Below, piece by piece: positions 1-9,176 of a DNA stretch of 64,000 bases. The DNA is from Oscillospiraceae bacterium. GTDB taxonomy: Bacteria > Bacillota > Clostridia > Oscillospirales > Ruminococcaceae. Every line of letters begins with the position of its first letter. Position 1 is the first letter of the stretch. Below the pieces are notes generated by a model. It worked only from the letters and a program-made list of their open reading frames with translations. It had not been told where the DNA came from and did no database searches. Made by a program: the position numbers and the translations under genes. The stretch lies in assembly GCA_021200565.1 (NCBI GenBank), contig JAJQGJ010000016.1, positions 49,711 to 113,710 on the forward strand, read 5' to 3'.

Positions 1-27
1 CACCCGGGATGGGTGGCTATTATTTAT

Positions 28-1125
28 CTACTTATTTCGCAAATATTCAAGATGAGTTTTAGCAAGAGACATCCCGGCGTCAGCCGCTTTCTGGTACCAG
101 AAAATAGCTATACTTTTGTCTTTGTCAACACTGGCAACAACATGATCCTCAGTGGGGTCATAGTATTCCGCAACATTAAAAGCGCATTCTGCCGTAAAGA
201 TGCCGTTTGCGCAGTCGGAGCCTCTCCAGTAAGCCTGAAACATCAGTCTTCCAAGCTCTCCACGCTCACTGTCGCTCAGATCCTGCCAGGTACGACGATG
301 ATTGAAATTTGAAACCGAAGTATCCTTGATTAAATTGCCGTTTTCATCTCTCCAGAGGAACATGTCGGGGACGTAATTTGCATACCAGTAGCAAGCGTCG
401 GTCAAGCCCTTATTAGCTGCTTTTGCAAGAATTTCAATTCTCTCAAAATCGTCAGCGGTGAGAAATCGCCCTACTGCAAGCTGAGCATATCTGTCACCGT
501 TTGCAGCATCTGTGCGAAGCTTTTCCTCGTATTGCTGCTTACAGCGGTTCATCACTTCTTTGCCGACAAGCAAGCTTCCAGAATTGGTGCATAATATTGC
601 CTGGGCTTCTCTGTCTCCGGTCTGAGCCTTGCGGATGATAATATCTGACCAATACTTTTTCTTTTCAGGAGAATCATGCTTCATGCCCTCCGAGTAGAAT
701 GTGCCCATACTGCATATAGCTGCAACCTCGCCTCTCATCGGAGAGCAATCAGAGCCACCATATCCTCTGGATGACACAACGTCATACTCTTCCTCATCCT
801 CGCAGAAATACGGGAGCTTTTCTTCAACAGACTTTGTCACATAGGTATGAAATTCTACGCTATCATATATTGCTTCGCCTTTTCTGGCAACGGAAGCCCT
901 GAGCCAGTCGCCAGCATATGCCGGCATCCGTGCCATAAGACCATCGAAATAGTCTTTACGTGTATATTGATGCACCGGCTGAACATACTGAACCCGCTGA
1001 GGCGTTTTTTGCGCCGGATTCTGAACAGGCGGAGCGTTGTAGCCTGTGCCTGAGCCGCCTTCATTCTTCTTTTTTTGATACTTCACTACTACAACTATAA
1101 CTACGATTATGATTATTAACCACAC
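28..1125 (-). CDS. Membrane-anchored Sel1/TPR-like repeat protein
   Basis: A 365-residue protein of unknown specific function. It begins with one hydrophobic helix (about residues 2-14) followed by a lysine-rich stop and a Pro/Gln-rich linker (about 25-50), so the bulk is anchored to the membrane by its N-terminus. Helical stretches with alternating Ala/Gly, such as KAANKGLTDACYWYA and WYQKAADAGMSLAKTHL near the C-terminus, resemble Sel1-type solenoid repeats, which mediate protein contacts. The start is a GTG preceded by GAAGGAG. It lies 56 bp downstream of the YidD-like gene on the same strand, so the two are probably co-transcribed. Family placement is by pattern only. Confidence 0.6.
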   Translation of the reverse strand: MWLIIIIVVIVVVVKYQKKKNEGGSGTGYNAPPVQNPAQKTPQRVQYVQPVHQYTRKDYFDGLMARMPAYAGDWLRASVARKGEAIYDSVEFHTYVTKSVEEKLPYFCEDEEEYDVVSSRGYGGSDCSPMRGEVAAICSMGTFYSEGMKHDSPEKKKYWSDIIIRKAQTGDREAQAILCTNSGSLLVGKEVMNRCKQQYEEKLRTDAANGDRYAQLAVGRFLTADDFERIEILAKAANKGLTDACYWYANYVPDMFLWRDENGNLIKDTSVSNFNHRRTWQDLSDSERGELGRLMFQAYWRGSDCANGIFTAECAFNVAEYYDPTEDHVVASVDKDKSIAIFWYQKAADAGMSLAKTHLEYLRNK

Positions 1126-1180
1126 AGCTTTGCTCCTTCATTTTCTATAATTCTCGGTTTCCTTTCAAGTTCCACCCTCA

Positions 1181-1654
1181 TCATGGGTAATCGATGCCGC
1201 CGCCGTTGATGTTGCAGCGCTTCAGGCGGTTTATGCCCATTTTCAAGCCTTTCAGCAAGCCGTACTTCTCGATGGCGAGGAGCATATAGTCGGAGCAGGA
1301 GGGCTCGAAGCGGCATTTGTTTCTTATTTCATCAGATGCGTACCTCTGGTAAATCTTCACGGCGCAGATTACAGTTCTCTTCATCATTGCTGCGGCATAA
1401 ACGGCAAGAAGCATGCAAGGCACAATAACCGCTACTGCAACAGGCGCACCGAAAGAGTGTATCACAATTCCAAGAATTATCGAGACGGCGAGCGGCAGAG
1501 CCAGGCTCAGAACAACAGCCAGCCAGTTGATTTCCGGGCGGCTGAGCGTTCTCTTGTATGACACGCTTCTCGGATCGTTCTCGTCTTCAAAAAGCTCCCG
1601 GGCGATCTCTGAAAGGTCCGGAAGCTCATCCTCAGTGAATTCGACAGATTTCAA
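1181..1654 (-). CDS. YidD-like membrane insertion efficiency factor with N-terminal two-helix extension
   Basis: Residues about 92-157 match the YidD (DUF37) family: CRFEPSCSDYMLLAIEKYG at 114-132 and the terminal RC..NGGGIDYP. YidD assists YidC-dependent membrane protein insertion at the inner face of the membrane. YidD proteins are normally 70-90 residues; here about 90 extra residues precede the domain, with an acidic N-terminus and two predicted membrane helices (about 44-67 and 71-91). The start is TTG, supported by GGAGGATGACTT directly upstream. It sits in a minus-strand cluster with a DUF4177-like gene upstream and the Sel1-like gene downstream. No rnpA, yidC or jag neighbour is present, unlike the usual chromosomal setting. 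Confidence 0.75.
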   Translation of the reverse strand: MKSVEFTEDELPDLSEIARELFEDENDPRSVSYKRTLSRPEINWLAVVLSLALPLAVSIILGIVIHSFGAPVAVAVIVPCMLLAVYAAAMMKRTVICAVKIYQRYASDEIRNKCRFEPSCSDYMLLAIEKYGLLKGLKMGINRLKRCNINGGGIDYP

Positions 1655-1704
1655 AAGTCATCCTCCAAAAATATAGAATCTCACACATGAACCCAAAAGC
1701 TTAT

Positions 1705-1926
1705 TTAGACTTCCTTAACAAAAATCAGCATGTAGTAGTTCAGAGGAACTGCCTGCTGAAGGCAACCGGGCTTTTCTGTTACGGTGATGGTCTCCATGGA
1801 ATGATATTCCCAACCGCCCTTTGCTTCTCTGTTGATGATGTCAGCAAACATGTTGAATGCCGACTGGGTGTCACCCTTGGCGACGTTTATGTTCTTGGGT
1901 CCTGCGACTGCTTTGTACTGCTTCAT
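1705..1926 (-). CDS. Small DUF4177-like protein
   Basis: A 73-residue soluble protein. The pattern MKQYKAVAGP at the start, a central INREAKGGWEYHSMETITV segment and a C-terminal YYMLIFVKE strand resembles DUF4177-type proteins, which form a small alpha-beta fold of unknown role. A GGATGATG ribosome binding site precedes the ATG. It is the first gene of the minus-strand cluster with the YidD-like and Sel1-like genes (about 50 bp spacing). Confidence 0.6.
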   Translation of the reverse strand: MKQYKAVAGPKNINVAKGDTQSAFNMFADIINREAKGGWEYHSMETITVTEKPGCLQQAVPLNYYMLIFVKEV

Positions 1927-2076
1927 TTACATCATCCTTTCCTTAGTGCAACCGGGCTCATGTGTGAGATTTCTTACAACATTTTGATTATGTATAAATT
2001 ATATCATCCTCACCAGCAAAAGTCAACCTGAAATTCAACATTTTCGCCCTTTTTTATTGAATCCGTTGCATACTTC

Positions 2077-2104
2077 TTGACAGATTGGCGGATTCTGATA
2101 AAAT
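2077..2104 (+). promoter_or_regulatory. Promoter of the DUF4349 lipoprotein gene
   Basis: TTGACA at 2077-2082 and TAAAAT at 2099-2104 with a 16-bp spacer, about 95 bp ahead of the start codon. Confidence 0.55.
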
Positions 2105-2198
2105 AGAATCAGAAAAATAATTTTCCTCTGCAATAATCCGGCTTGCTGATGTGTATTACTTATAGAAAGCCAAAATTCAATGAAAGGCGTGAACAATT

Positions 2199-3140
2199 AT
2201 GATGAAAAGAACACTACTTATTATTCTGACTCTTGCGATGACGGCGATGGTTCTCAGCGGGTGCGGGGCATCTTATGCCACCAACTCGGCTACAGTCGCA
2301 TCAAGCTCGTCTTATGACTCCGATTTCGGCTGGTACGACGGCTACGAGGTTGAAGAGGAGGCTGTTGAAACCTCCGAATCTGCTTCAGGCTCTGTCTATG
2401 ACGATTCGGATGTCGAAGCTTCCTCCCGCAAGCTCATAAAAAACCGCACGATGGACGTGCAGACGATTGAGTATGACCAGTTTGTGCAGGATCTGAAGTC
2501 CTATGTCAGCTCCTTCGGCGGATATATCGAGTCTTCATCCGAGTCGGGCAACTCCTACTATTCAAGCTCACTCCGCTATGCCGACTTTACAATCAGGATT
2601 CCGGCTGACCACTATGACGAGTTCGCCGAAGCAGTCGGCAGCATGGCGACTGTTACATACAGCTATGAATACGTGAACGACGTCACCTCGACTTATGTCG
2701 ACATCGAAGCCCGACTCACCGCTCTCACCACCGAGCGTGACAGCTTCTTAGCCTTGATGGAAAAAGCCGAAACTGTCGAAGAAATCCTCCAGATCCAGAG
2801 CTACTTAACGGATGTCAACTATGAGATTGAGTCCTATACAGCCCGGCTCAAGAGCTATGACGACCAGATTTCCTACAGCACCTTCTACATCTACGTGAGC
2901 GAAGTCAGGCGCATCTCGACTGAGGTCAGCAATCCGACAGTCTTCGAGCGGATTCAGTCGAACCTCAGCGACAACTTCTACGACATCGGCGAAGGCTTCA
3001 AGGATGCGTTCGTGTGGATAATCAGCGCAATCCCATATATCATCTTAGTCGCAATTCCGGTTATAGTTGTTGTGATTATTGTGAGGGTGGCGGTGAAGAG
3101 GTCGAAGAAGAAAAAGGCGGAAAACGAAGATAATTCGTAA
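2199..3140 (+). CDS. DUF4349 domain lipoprotein
   Basis: A 313-residue surface lipoprotein. A type II signal peptide ends at LSGC (Cys22), then a Ser/Asp/Glu-rich linker, then a DUF4349 domain (about 78-235) beginning RKLIKNRTMDVQT and containing the coiled-coil segment around LTALTTERDSFLALMEKAE typical of the family. A C-terminal membrane helix (about 272-298) is followed by a basic tail, so the protein is tethered at both ends. The function of DUF4349 is unknown. The last residues and the stop codon lie at the edge of a family C repeat, suggesting that the extreme C-terminus has been remodelled by the repeat. Confidence 0.85.
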   Translation: MMKRTLLIILTLAMTAMVLSGCGASYATNSATVASSSSYDSDFGWYDGYEVEEEAVETSESASGSVYDDSDVEASSRKLIKNRTMDVQTIEYDQFVQDLKSYVSSFGGYIESSSESGNSYYSSSLRYADFTIRIPADHYDEFAEAVGSMATVTYSYEYVNDVTSTYVDIEARLTALTTERDSFLALMEKAETVEEILQIQSYLTDVNYEIESYTARLKSYDDQISYSTFYIYVSEVRRISTEVSNPTVFERIQSNLSDNFYDIGEGFKDAFVWIISAIPYIILVAIPVIVVVIIVRVAVKRSKKKKAENEDNS

Positions 3141-3163
3141 TGCGTAATGCGTAATGCGTAATT
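3131..3163. repeat. Family C repeat (GCGTAAT direct repeats) at stop codon
   Basis: AATTCGTAATGCG followed by further GTAATGC units, overlapping the stop of the DUF4349 gene. Other copies lie at about 3197-3234, 26280-26308, 39065-39100, 39147-39179, 50447-50475 and 55301-55322. Confidence 0.7.
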
Positions 3164-3190
3164 AAGGCTCCCTTGCGGGAGCCTTCTTTG
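3162..3190 (+). terminator. Rho-independent terminator after the DUF4349 gene
   Basis: Stem AAGGCTCCC / GGGAGCCTT with a short loop, followed by CTTTG; it lies between two family C repeat copies. Confidence 0.65.
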
Positions 3191-3196
3191 CACACA

Positions 3197-3234
3197 AATA
3201 ATTACGAATTCCGAATTACGAATTACGCATTAGA
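3197..3234. repeat. Family C repeat copy
   Basis: Opposite-orientation run of AATTACG / ATTACGCATTAG units; it overlaps the stop codon of the minus-strand thioesterase gene. Confidence 0.65.
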
Positions 3235-3639
3235 AACGTATTTCCTGATCGCCTCATCCAGCTCCGGGACTTCTCTTTTGACGGAGACTATCTTGCCGTC
3301 CCTGATGAAGCCGTGCTTCGATTCGGCGGTAGCGCAGATTTTTCCGGTGTTCTGGTCGAACATCTCATAGCTTATTATCATCGACACGCCGGTGTAGCGC
3401 TTGACGCTGACACGGACTTCGACAATGTCATCATACATGACGCTTGATTTGTAGTCGATATTAATAGAGACAACAGGCGAGACGATGCCTATCTCCTCAA
3501 CCTTCTTGTAGCCGAAGCCCATGTCGTCCATCATCTCAATACGTGCTTCCTCCATCCAATGGATGTAGTTCGCATGGTGGACAACTCCCATCTGGTCGGT
3601 TTCGTAGTAGTGCGCTTTTCTCAAGTAAGTGTAAACCAT
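3223..3639 (-). CDS. Acyl-CoA thioesterase, 4HBT hotdog fold (YbgC/FadM-like)
   Basis: A 138-residue cytosolic hotdog-fold thioesterase that would hydrolyse acyl-CoA or acyl-ACP thioesters. The 4HBT signature is clear near the N-terminus: YETDQMGVVHHANYIHWMEEA, with Asp15 as the likely catalytic acid and His22 conserved. Length matches the family. It starts 8 bp after the stop of the GH26-like gene on the same strand, so the two form an operon. Substrate cannot be inferred. Its last residues (SNA) and stop fall in a family C repeat. Confidence 0.85.
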   Translation of the reverse strand: MVYTYLRKAHYYETDQMGVVHHANYIHWMEEARIEMMDDMGFGYKKVEEIGIVSPVVSINIDYKSSVMYDDIVEVRVSVKRYTGVSMIISYEMFDQNTGKICATAESKHGFIRDGKIVSVKREVPELDEAIRKYVSNA

Positions 3640-3647
3640 TTTTCGCC

Positions 3648-5084
3648 TCAGTTCGTGAACGGGATGCAGGGCTCGTATGCGATGCGAATCTTCGGGAGCT
3701 TCTCAAGAGTGGTGAACGAGTCGATGGCTCCGTCCTCGTTTTCGCCGCTTGCAGGAGGGCAGAATATCTTTAAGCTGAGCTTGGTCTTCCCGTCAAGGTG
3801 ATTTTCGTAGAACGCCGGCATCAGATCGACATACTTGGCTTTCGGCGACTTATAGAACCATCTGCCGTTCAGCTCGATCATCATGTTAGACTCATCGTCC
3901 TCGTCAAACCAGAGCTCGCAGAAGACAGGGTCTTTCTCAAACTTAAGTGAAACTGCGATTCCGTCTGAATCCTCCGAGTCGCCCCAGCGGAGTGTTACCG
4001 GAAGCTTGACTTCTGCGGAATAGTCCATCTTCGGCTCAAACCAGTCTTCATGGATAATCTTCTTATACTCAGCCATCAGCGGCTGCTCGATTCCGACTTC
4101 GGGATTGTTCGGGTCTTCAAGCTCAAGACCGAGTCTTCCTCTGTCACGGAACTGATAGAGAGCAAAGCCCTCGATCCAGTTTGCCTTCTTGTCGACAACC
4201 ATGTCGCAGAAGTGGCGCATAATTCTGCACTGGTCATAAGGACCGGTGACGTCGCCGTCGGCGTTGTGCTCGCTCATGACCATCGGCTTAACCATGCCGG
4301 TGGATTCTTTGTATCTCGCATAGGTATCCTCGAGCGACTTATAGACCGCTTCAGCGCCGGTGTAGCCATAGGAGCCGCCGCCAACCTCTGCTATATCATA
4401 GGGCCAGCCCCAGTGAAGAGCCATGTACTTGTCTATTGACCAGATGTCGGCTTCCTTTGCAGCTTCGGCGAATTCTTCCTCTTTCTCTAATTTTCCTGTA
4501 GCGGGATCATAGCATCCAGCGCAGAGAATGGTCTTGACATTCGGTGCGTATTCGTGAATAATTTTAGCGAACCGTGCAAAGAAGGCACCGACCTCGGCGT
4601 AGGTGCATCTTTTGTTGAAGGAGAACCAGTTGCCGGTGGCTTCGTGGTTGATTCGAATCATCAGTCTTCCGAACGGAAGGAGGTCCTTTGCGATTGCAAT
4701 CAGGTGCTCATCACTGACATGCGGGTCGATGGTGAGAGTTAAAATTACGTCCTGACCGTGTCTTCTTATATCTCTCATCTGCTCGAAAACCGGAGCGTCT
4801 TTGGAGCCGTTCAAGCCGCCGCCATAGGTGTAGTAGTCGTCATAGGGGAAGCCCCAGGCGTTTGTCGTGTCCTTCGACGGGAAAGCGACGCTCGCTCTTA
4901 CGGGAAAGCCCTCGTCCAGAGGATAGTAGCAATACATGAGGTTGACAGCACGGTGCGGTCTGCCGAGCTTGTTTATAATGTAATCCTGATTGACATATTC
5001 TCCACGCTCGCTACCGTTTGAAAGGTCAACCGAGCATTTAGCCTTGCCCATATGCACGCCGAAAACTTTATATTCTTCTGCCAT
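3648..5084 (-). CDS. GH26-like glycoside hydrolase-type protein
   Basis: A 478-residue protein without signal peptide or membrane segment, so probably cytosolic. Residues about 1-340 look like a clan GH-A (beta/alpha)8 barrel: RINHEATGNWF (Glu148) resembles the acid/base loop of family GH26 and MSEHNADG (Glu272) fits the nucleophile strand. The remaining 130 residues form a beta-rich C-terminal domain. GH26 enzymes attack beta-mannan or related glycans, but those are usually secreted, so an intracellular oligosaccharide substrate or a non-catalytic role is possible. It is the upstream gene of a two-gene operon with the thioesterase. Confidence 0.6.
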   Translation of the reverse strand: MAEEYKVFGVHMGKAKCSVDLSNGSERGEYVNQDYIINKLGRPHRAVNLMYCYYPLDEGFPVRASVAFPSKDTTNAWGFPYDDYYTYGGGLNGSKDAPVFEQMRDIRRHGQDVILTLTIDPHVSDEHLIAIAKDLLPFGRLMIRINHEATGNWFSFNKRCTYAEVGAFFARFAKIIHEYAPNVKTILCAGCYDPATGKLEKEEEFAEAAKEADIWSIDKYMALHWGWPYDIAEVGGGSYGYTGAEAVYKSLEDTYARYKESTGMVKPMVMSEHNADGDVTGPYDQCRIMRHFCDMVVDKKANWIEGFALYQFRDRGRLGLELEDPNNPEVGIEQPLMAEYKKIIHEDWFEPKMDYSAEVKLPVTLRWGDSEDSDGIAVSLKFEKDPVFCELWFDEDDESNMMIELNGRWFYKSPKAKYVDLMPAFYENHLDGKTKLSLKIFCPPASGENEDGAIDSFTTLEKLPKIRIAYEPCIPFTN

Positions 5085-5274
5085 TAAAAAATCACCTAAC
5101 CCTGAGTTTTAAAATCTTAATATGAGTATAAAGCAAAATGGAGTCAAAGTCAACAGATTTTTGAGTGTCAGACCCGCAAAATTCGTGAGGAAAATGTCGA
5201 AAAAGAGGTTGAAATTATGAGTGAAATGGAGTAATATTGTTAGTTGTTTGTAAAGTGATTAGGGGGAATATCTC

Positions 5275-6672
5275 TTGTTCAAGATAAAACGGGGCGAAAG
5301 CTCAAGAACCATGGACATGACGACGGGGTCGCTTCTTCCGAAGATAATCCGGTTCACCATTCCGCTTATGGTCATGGGGATGCTTCAGCTTTTATATAAT
5401 GCGGCAGACATTGTCGTTGTCGGGCACTGGGGAAGTGAAAACTCGCTTGCGGCGGTCAGTTCAACCGGTGCGCTCATTAATCTTATAGTAAACGTTTTTA
5501 TGGGGCTTTCAGTCGGAACGTCTGTCGTCATTTCCCAGCATTTCGGCGCAGGAGAGATGAAGGACGTGAGCGAAACGGTTCACACCTCCATTGCAACCGC
5601 TCTCATAAGCGGCGTCGCAGTCGGAATTTTCGGCTTCTTTGCAGCAAGGCAGATGCTTGTCTGGATGGATTCGCCCGAAGAAGTAATCGACCTGTCTGCT
5701 CTCTATGTGAAAATATACTTTGTCGGAATGCCAGCAAACATGCTCTATAACTTCGGCGCAGCGGTTCTGAGAGCCGTCGGCGACACGAAAAGACCTCTTT
5801 ATTATCTCACCGTTTCAGGAATCATAAACGTAATCTTAAATCTCATCTTCGTCATCGGTCTCAAAATGGACGTTGCGGGAGTTGCGCTTGCAACAATAAT
5901 CTCCCAGCTCATCTCGGCGATCTTAGTCACAGTCTGCCTCATGCGCTCTGACGGAGCCATCAGGCTCTATCTCAGGAAGATAAAGATATACCCGAAAAAG
6001 CTTATCGAGATAGTTAGAATCGGGCTTCCGGCGGGAATCCAGGGCTCTATCTTCTCAATTTCGAACGTCATCATTCAGTCATCAATCAACTTCTTCGGCT
6101 CGGCAGCAATGGCGGGAAACGGTGCCGCTGCGAATATCGAGGGCTTCATCTACACTGCGATGAATTCCGTTTACCAGGCAGCGATAACCTTCACCGGTCA
6201 GAACTATGGCGCCAAGCAGTATAAGCGAATCAAGACTATTGCGTTCGAGTGCATGGGCTTTGTCGTCATAGTCGGAATGGGCTTGGGTCTCCTTGCAAAA
6301 GCGTTCGACACGCAGCTACTCGGCATCTACACCGACAATACTGAAGAGATAGCGTTCGGCGTCGTGAGAATGTCGGTCATCATGTTCACATATTTCCTTG
6401 ACGGCACGATGGACACTCTTGTGGGGCTTTTAAGAGGCGTCGGGCACTCGGTCTTGCCGACAATAACAACGATAATGTTCGTCTGCGGCTTCAGAATCAT
6501 CTGGATCAGCACCTATTTTGCACAATTCAAAACAGCCCACCTCGACGATCCCGCAGCTTGCCTCAGGGTACTTTACATGTCCTATCCCATTTCATGGACA
6601 CTGGCGACGATTTCGCATTTCATTTGCTTTGTAGTGATTTATCGGGGGATTCTCAAAAAGAATAAAGTGTAA
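5275..6672 (+). CDS. MATE family efflux transporter
   Basis: A 465-residue inner-membrane antiporter with about twelve hydrophobic helices. The N-terminal GSLLPKIIRFTIPLMVMGML, the repeated half with LIEIVRIGLPAGIQG, and GAAVLRAVGDTKRPL are typical of the MATE multidrug and toxin extrusion family, driven by sodium or proton gradients. The start is TTG at 5275, chosen because AGGGGGA lies 7 bp upstream and no ATG precedes the conserved region. It is a single-gene transcript running toward tRNA-Pro. Confidence 0.92.
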   Translation: MFKIKRGESSRTMDMTTGSLLPKIIRFTIPLMVMGMLQLLYNAADIVVVGHWGSENSLAAVSSTGALINLIVNVFMGLSVGTSVVISQHFGAGEMKDVSETVHTSIATALISGVAVGIFGFFAARQMLVWMDSPEEVIDLSALYVKIYFVGMPANMLYNFGAAVLRAVGDTKRPLYYLTVSGIINVILNLIFVIGLKMDVAGVALATIISQLISAILVTVCLMRSDGAIRLYLRKIKIYPKKLIEIVRIGLPAGIQGSIFSISNVIIQSSINFFGSAAMAGNGAAANIEGFIYTAMNSVYQAAITFTGQNYGAKQYKRIKTIAFECMGFVVIVGMGLGLLAKAFDTQLLGIYTDNTEEIAFGVVRMSVIMFTYFLDGTMDTLVGLLRGVGHSVLPTITTIMFVCGFRIIWISTYFAQFKTAHLDDPAACLRVLYMSYPISWTLATISHFICFVVIYRGILKKNKV

Positions 6673-6679
6673 TTTTTGC

Positions 6680-6708
6680 TTGACACCGTCAGTCTTATGT
6701 GCTATAAT
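6680..6708 (+). promoter_or_regulatory. Promoter of tRNA-Pro
   Basis: TTGACA at 6680-6685, 17-bp spacer, TATAAT at 6703-6708, 13 bp ahead of the tRNA. Confidence 0.85.
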
Positions 6709-6721
6709 AATTGACGGTCTT

Positions 6722-6798
<77 letters not shown>

Positions 6799-6807
6799 TA
6801 TAAAAAT

Positions 6808-6832
6808 GCCGCCCAATCGGGCGGCTCTTTTT
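6808..6832 (+). terminator. Terminator after tRNA-Pro
   Basis: Stem GCCGCCC/GGGCGGC with AATC loop followed by CTTTTTG. Confidence 0.85.
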
Positions 6833-6834
6833 GT

Positions 6835-6923
6835 ATGGGCTGGATATACAGCTAGCAAGCTAGCTGACAGCCCGAATAGTCGATTGCGATGTGGTGCGGG
6901 CGGATAATATCCGCCCCTACATT
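6835..6923. repeat. Family A palindromic repeat, copy A1
   Basis: Left arm GGGCTGGATATACAGCTAGC variant, right arm GGGCGGATAATATCCGCCCC followed by TACA. The element lies between tRNA-Pro and the end of serA. Confidence 0.75.
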
Positions 6924-6943
6924 TATGTGGCTGAATGCAAAAC

Positions 6944-8104
6944 TTACAGCACTCTGACCCTCGTAACTCCCTCAATGCTCTCAATATCCTTGACAGCCTT
7001 GGTGGTGTCGCCGGTGATGTCGAGCATGGTGTACGCCCAGTCCTTCTTCGACTTGCTGGCAATGTTTTCGATGCTGCAGCCGTCAGCGGAGATGAAGGAA
7101 GTAATCTGCGAGATGATTGCCGGAACGTTCTTGTGGATTACGCAGAGAAGATGGTCTGCGGTCTTTGCAAGCTCGCACTCGGGGAGGTTTACTGAGTTGT
7201 GGATCGTTCCCTTTTCGACATAGTCGATAAGCTGAACGGCAGCCATATAAGCGCAGTTGTCCTCAGATTCGGGAGTCGAAGCTCCGAGGTGGGGAATTGC
7301 GACGATTCCGTCGTGGCAGAGAAGCTCATCGTTCGGGAAGTCGGTGATGTAGGTCGAAACGGAGCCGTTCTCAACAGCCTCGATGATGTCAGCGGTGTTG
7401 ACAAGCTCGCCTCTTGCGAAGTTCAGGATTCTGACGCCCTTCTTCATCTTGCCGATGGATTCTTTGTTGACAGTGTCCTTGGTTTCAGAATTGTAGGGGA
7501 GATGGAGCGAAATATAATCAGCCTCAGCGTAGATTTCCTGCAACGTCTTCACAACCTTGACGGTGGGCTTGAGTCCAAGCGCCGCATTTACAGAGAGGAA
7601 CGGATCATAGCCGATGACGTTCATGCCGAGAGAAAGCGCAGCGTTTGCAACCTTAGCCCCGATAGCTCCAAGTCCGACCAGTCCGAGGGTCTTTCCTGAG
7701 ATTTCGGGACCTGCGAACTGTGCCTTGCCCTTTTCAACAGCCTTCGGGACGGCGTCGCCCTGACCCTTCAAGGTCTTAGCCCAGTCGATAGCAGCCGGAA
7801 CACGGCGGGAGGAGAGGATAAGTCCCGCAAGAACCAACTCCTTAACGGCATTAGCATTTGCACCGGGAGTGTTGAATACGCAAATTCCGGCTTCCGAGCA
7901 CCTATCAATCGGGATGTTATTGACTCCAGCGCCTGCTCTTGCAATCGCCAGAAGCTTATTGCCGAATTCATATTCGAGCATGCTTGCCGAGCGAACCATT
8001 ATAGCGTCCGGATTGGCGGCTTCCGAGCCTACAACATACTTCTCCTTGTCGAAGCAGTCGAGACCGGAGGGCGAAATATTATTTAAAGTTAAAACGTTAT
8101 ACAT
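6944..8104 (-). CDS. serA: D-3-phosphoglycerate dehydrogenase
   Basis: 386 residues. It oxidises 3-phosphoglycerate to 3-phosphohydroxypyruvate, the first step of serine biosynthesis, in the cytosol. The NAD-binding Rossmann motif GLVGLGAIG is at 141-149, with catalytic Arg231 (NFARGELVNT) and His272 (PHLGAST). A C-terminal ACT domain (about 316-386) suggests serine feedback control. I chose the ATG at 8104, which overlaps the serC stop by 8 bp; a longer reading frame upstream lies inside serC and lacks conserved sequence. SerC and SerA form a translationally coupled operon, serC first. Confidence 0.95.
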   Translation of the reverse strand: MYNVLTLNNISPSGLDCFDKEKYVVGSEAANPDAIMVRSASMLEYEFGNKLLAIARAGAGVNNIPIDRCSEAGICVFNTPGANANAVKELVLAGLILSSRRVPAAIDWAKTLKGQGDAVPKAVEKGKAQFAGPEISGKTLGLVGLGAIGAKVANAALSLGMNVIGYDPFLSVNAALGLKPTVKVVKTLQEIYAEADYISLHLPYNSETKDTVNKESIGKMKKGVRILNFARGELVNTADIIEAVENGSVSTYITDFPNDELLCHDGIVAIPHLGASTPESEDNCAYMAAVQLIDYVEKGTIHNSVNLPECELAKTADHLLCVIHKNVPAIISQITSFISADGCSIENIASKSKKDWAYTMLDITGDTTKAVKDIESIEGVTRVRVL

Positions 8105-9176
8105 TTTCAGCCTCAAACTTTCTGATGAACTCAACGAGCTTCTCAACGCCCTCATAAGGCATAGCGTTGTAGATGGAAGCTCTCATTCCGCCGACAGTGC
8201 GGTGACCCTTGATGTTGATGAGCCCAGCTGCCTTTGCCTCTTTGACAAACTTTGCATCCAGCTCGTCGCTTCCGGTTACGAAGGGAACGTTCATGATTGA
8301 GCGGTCCTTGCCGGAAACTGTAGCCTTGAAGAGCTTCGATTCGTCGAGGCAGTCATAGAGAAGCTTAGCCTTCTTCTCGTTAAGCTCCTTCATAGCCTCG
8401 AGTCCGCCCTTCTCCTTGACCCAATCTAAGACGAGACCTAAAATATAGATTCCATAGGTCGGAGGAGTGTTATACATAGAGCCGTTGTCGGCATGAATCT
8501 GATAGTTGAACATTGTGGGAGTGATGTCCATAGCGTTGCCGATGAGGTCGGAACGTACAATGACTACAGTCAGACCCGCAGGACCCATATTCTTCTGAGC
8601 GCCGGCATAGATTACACCGAACTTCGAAACATCAACCGGCTCGGAAAGGATGCAGGAGGACATATCGGCGACAATCGGAACGCCCTTTGTGTCGGGAAGG
8701 CTTGTGAATCTCGTTCCATAGATAGTGTTATTATAGCAGATGTGGAAATAGTCAGCCTCGGGATCGAGCTTAGATTCATCTATTTCCGGGATATATGAGA
8801 AGACCTTGTCCTTTGAAGAGGCAACAGCTGTGCACTTGCCATAGCGGGAAGCCTCCTGATAAGCCTTGTTGGACCACTGACCGCTGAGAACGAAATCAGC
8901 CTTGTTATTCTTGTTCATGAGGTTCAAAGGAACCATTGCGAACTGGCTTGATGCGCCGCCCTGGAGGAACAGAACCTTGTAGTTGTCGGGGATAGCCATG
9001 AGTTCCCTGAGCTTTGCCTCGACAGAAGAAATAATCTCGCCATATTCCTTTGAACGGTGGGACATTTCCATAACCGACTGTCCCGACTCGCCGTACTCAA
9101 GCATTTCGTCTGCCGCACGCTTTAAAACTTCCTCAGGAAGCATTGCGGGACCTGCACTGAAATTATAAACTCTCAT
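8097..9176 (-). CDS. serC: Phosphoserine aminotransferase
   Basis: 359 residues, the usual length. It transfers an amino group from glutamate to 3-phosphohydroxypyruvate giving phosphoserine, the second step of serine synthesis. The N-terminal VYNFSAGPAMLP signature is diagnostic; the PLP-binding lysine is in AGAQKNMGPAG; the C-terminal GHRTVGGMRASIYNAMP is also conserved. The ATG at 9176 follows GAGGTG at a good distance, better than the in-frame GTG three codons earlier. It is transcribed from a consensus promoter together with serA. Confidence 0.96.
   Translation of the reverse strand: MRVYNFSAGPAMLPEEVLKRAADEMLEYGESGQSVMEMSHRSKEYGEIISSVEAKLRELMAIPDNYKVLFLQGGASSQFAMVPLNLMNKNNKADFVLSGQWSNKAYQEASRYGKCTAVASSKDKVFSYIPEIDESKLDPEADYFHICYNNTIYGTRFTSLPDTKGVPIVADMSSCILSEPVDVSKFGVIYAGAQKNMGPAGLTVVIVRSDLIGNAMDITPTMFNYQIHADNGSMYNTPPTYGIYILGLVLDWVKEKGGLEAMKELNEKKAKLLYDCLDESKLFKATVSGKDRSIMNVPFVTGSDELDAKFVKEAKAAGLINIKGHRTVGGMRASIYNAMPYEGVEKLVEFIRKFEAENV

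Noticed and set aside
1687..2031. 114-codon plus-strand ORF over the DUF4177-like gene
   Set aside because: It lacks a ribosome binding site and is antisense to a better-supported small gene.
8105..8155. Longer N-terminus for SerA
   Set aside because: These codons lie inside serC, are not conserved, and lack a ribosome binding site.
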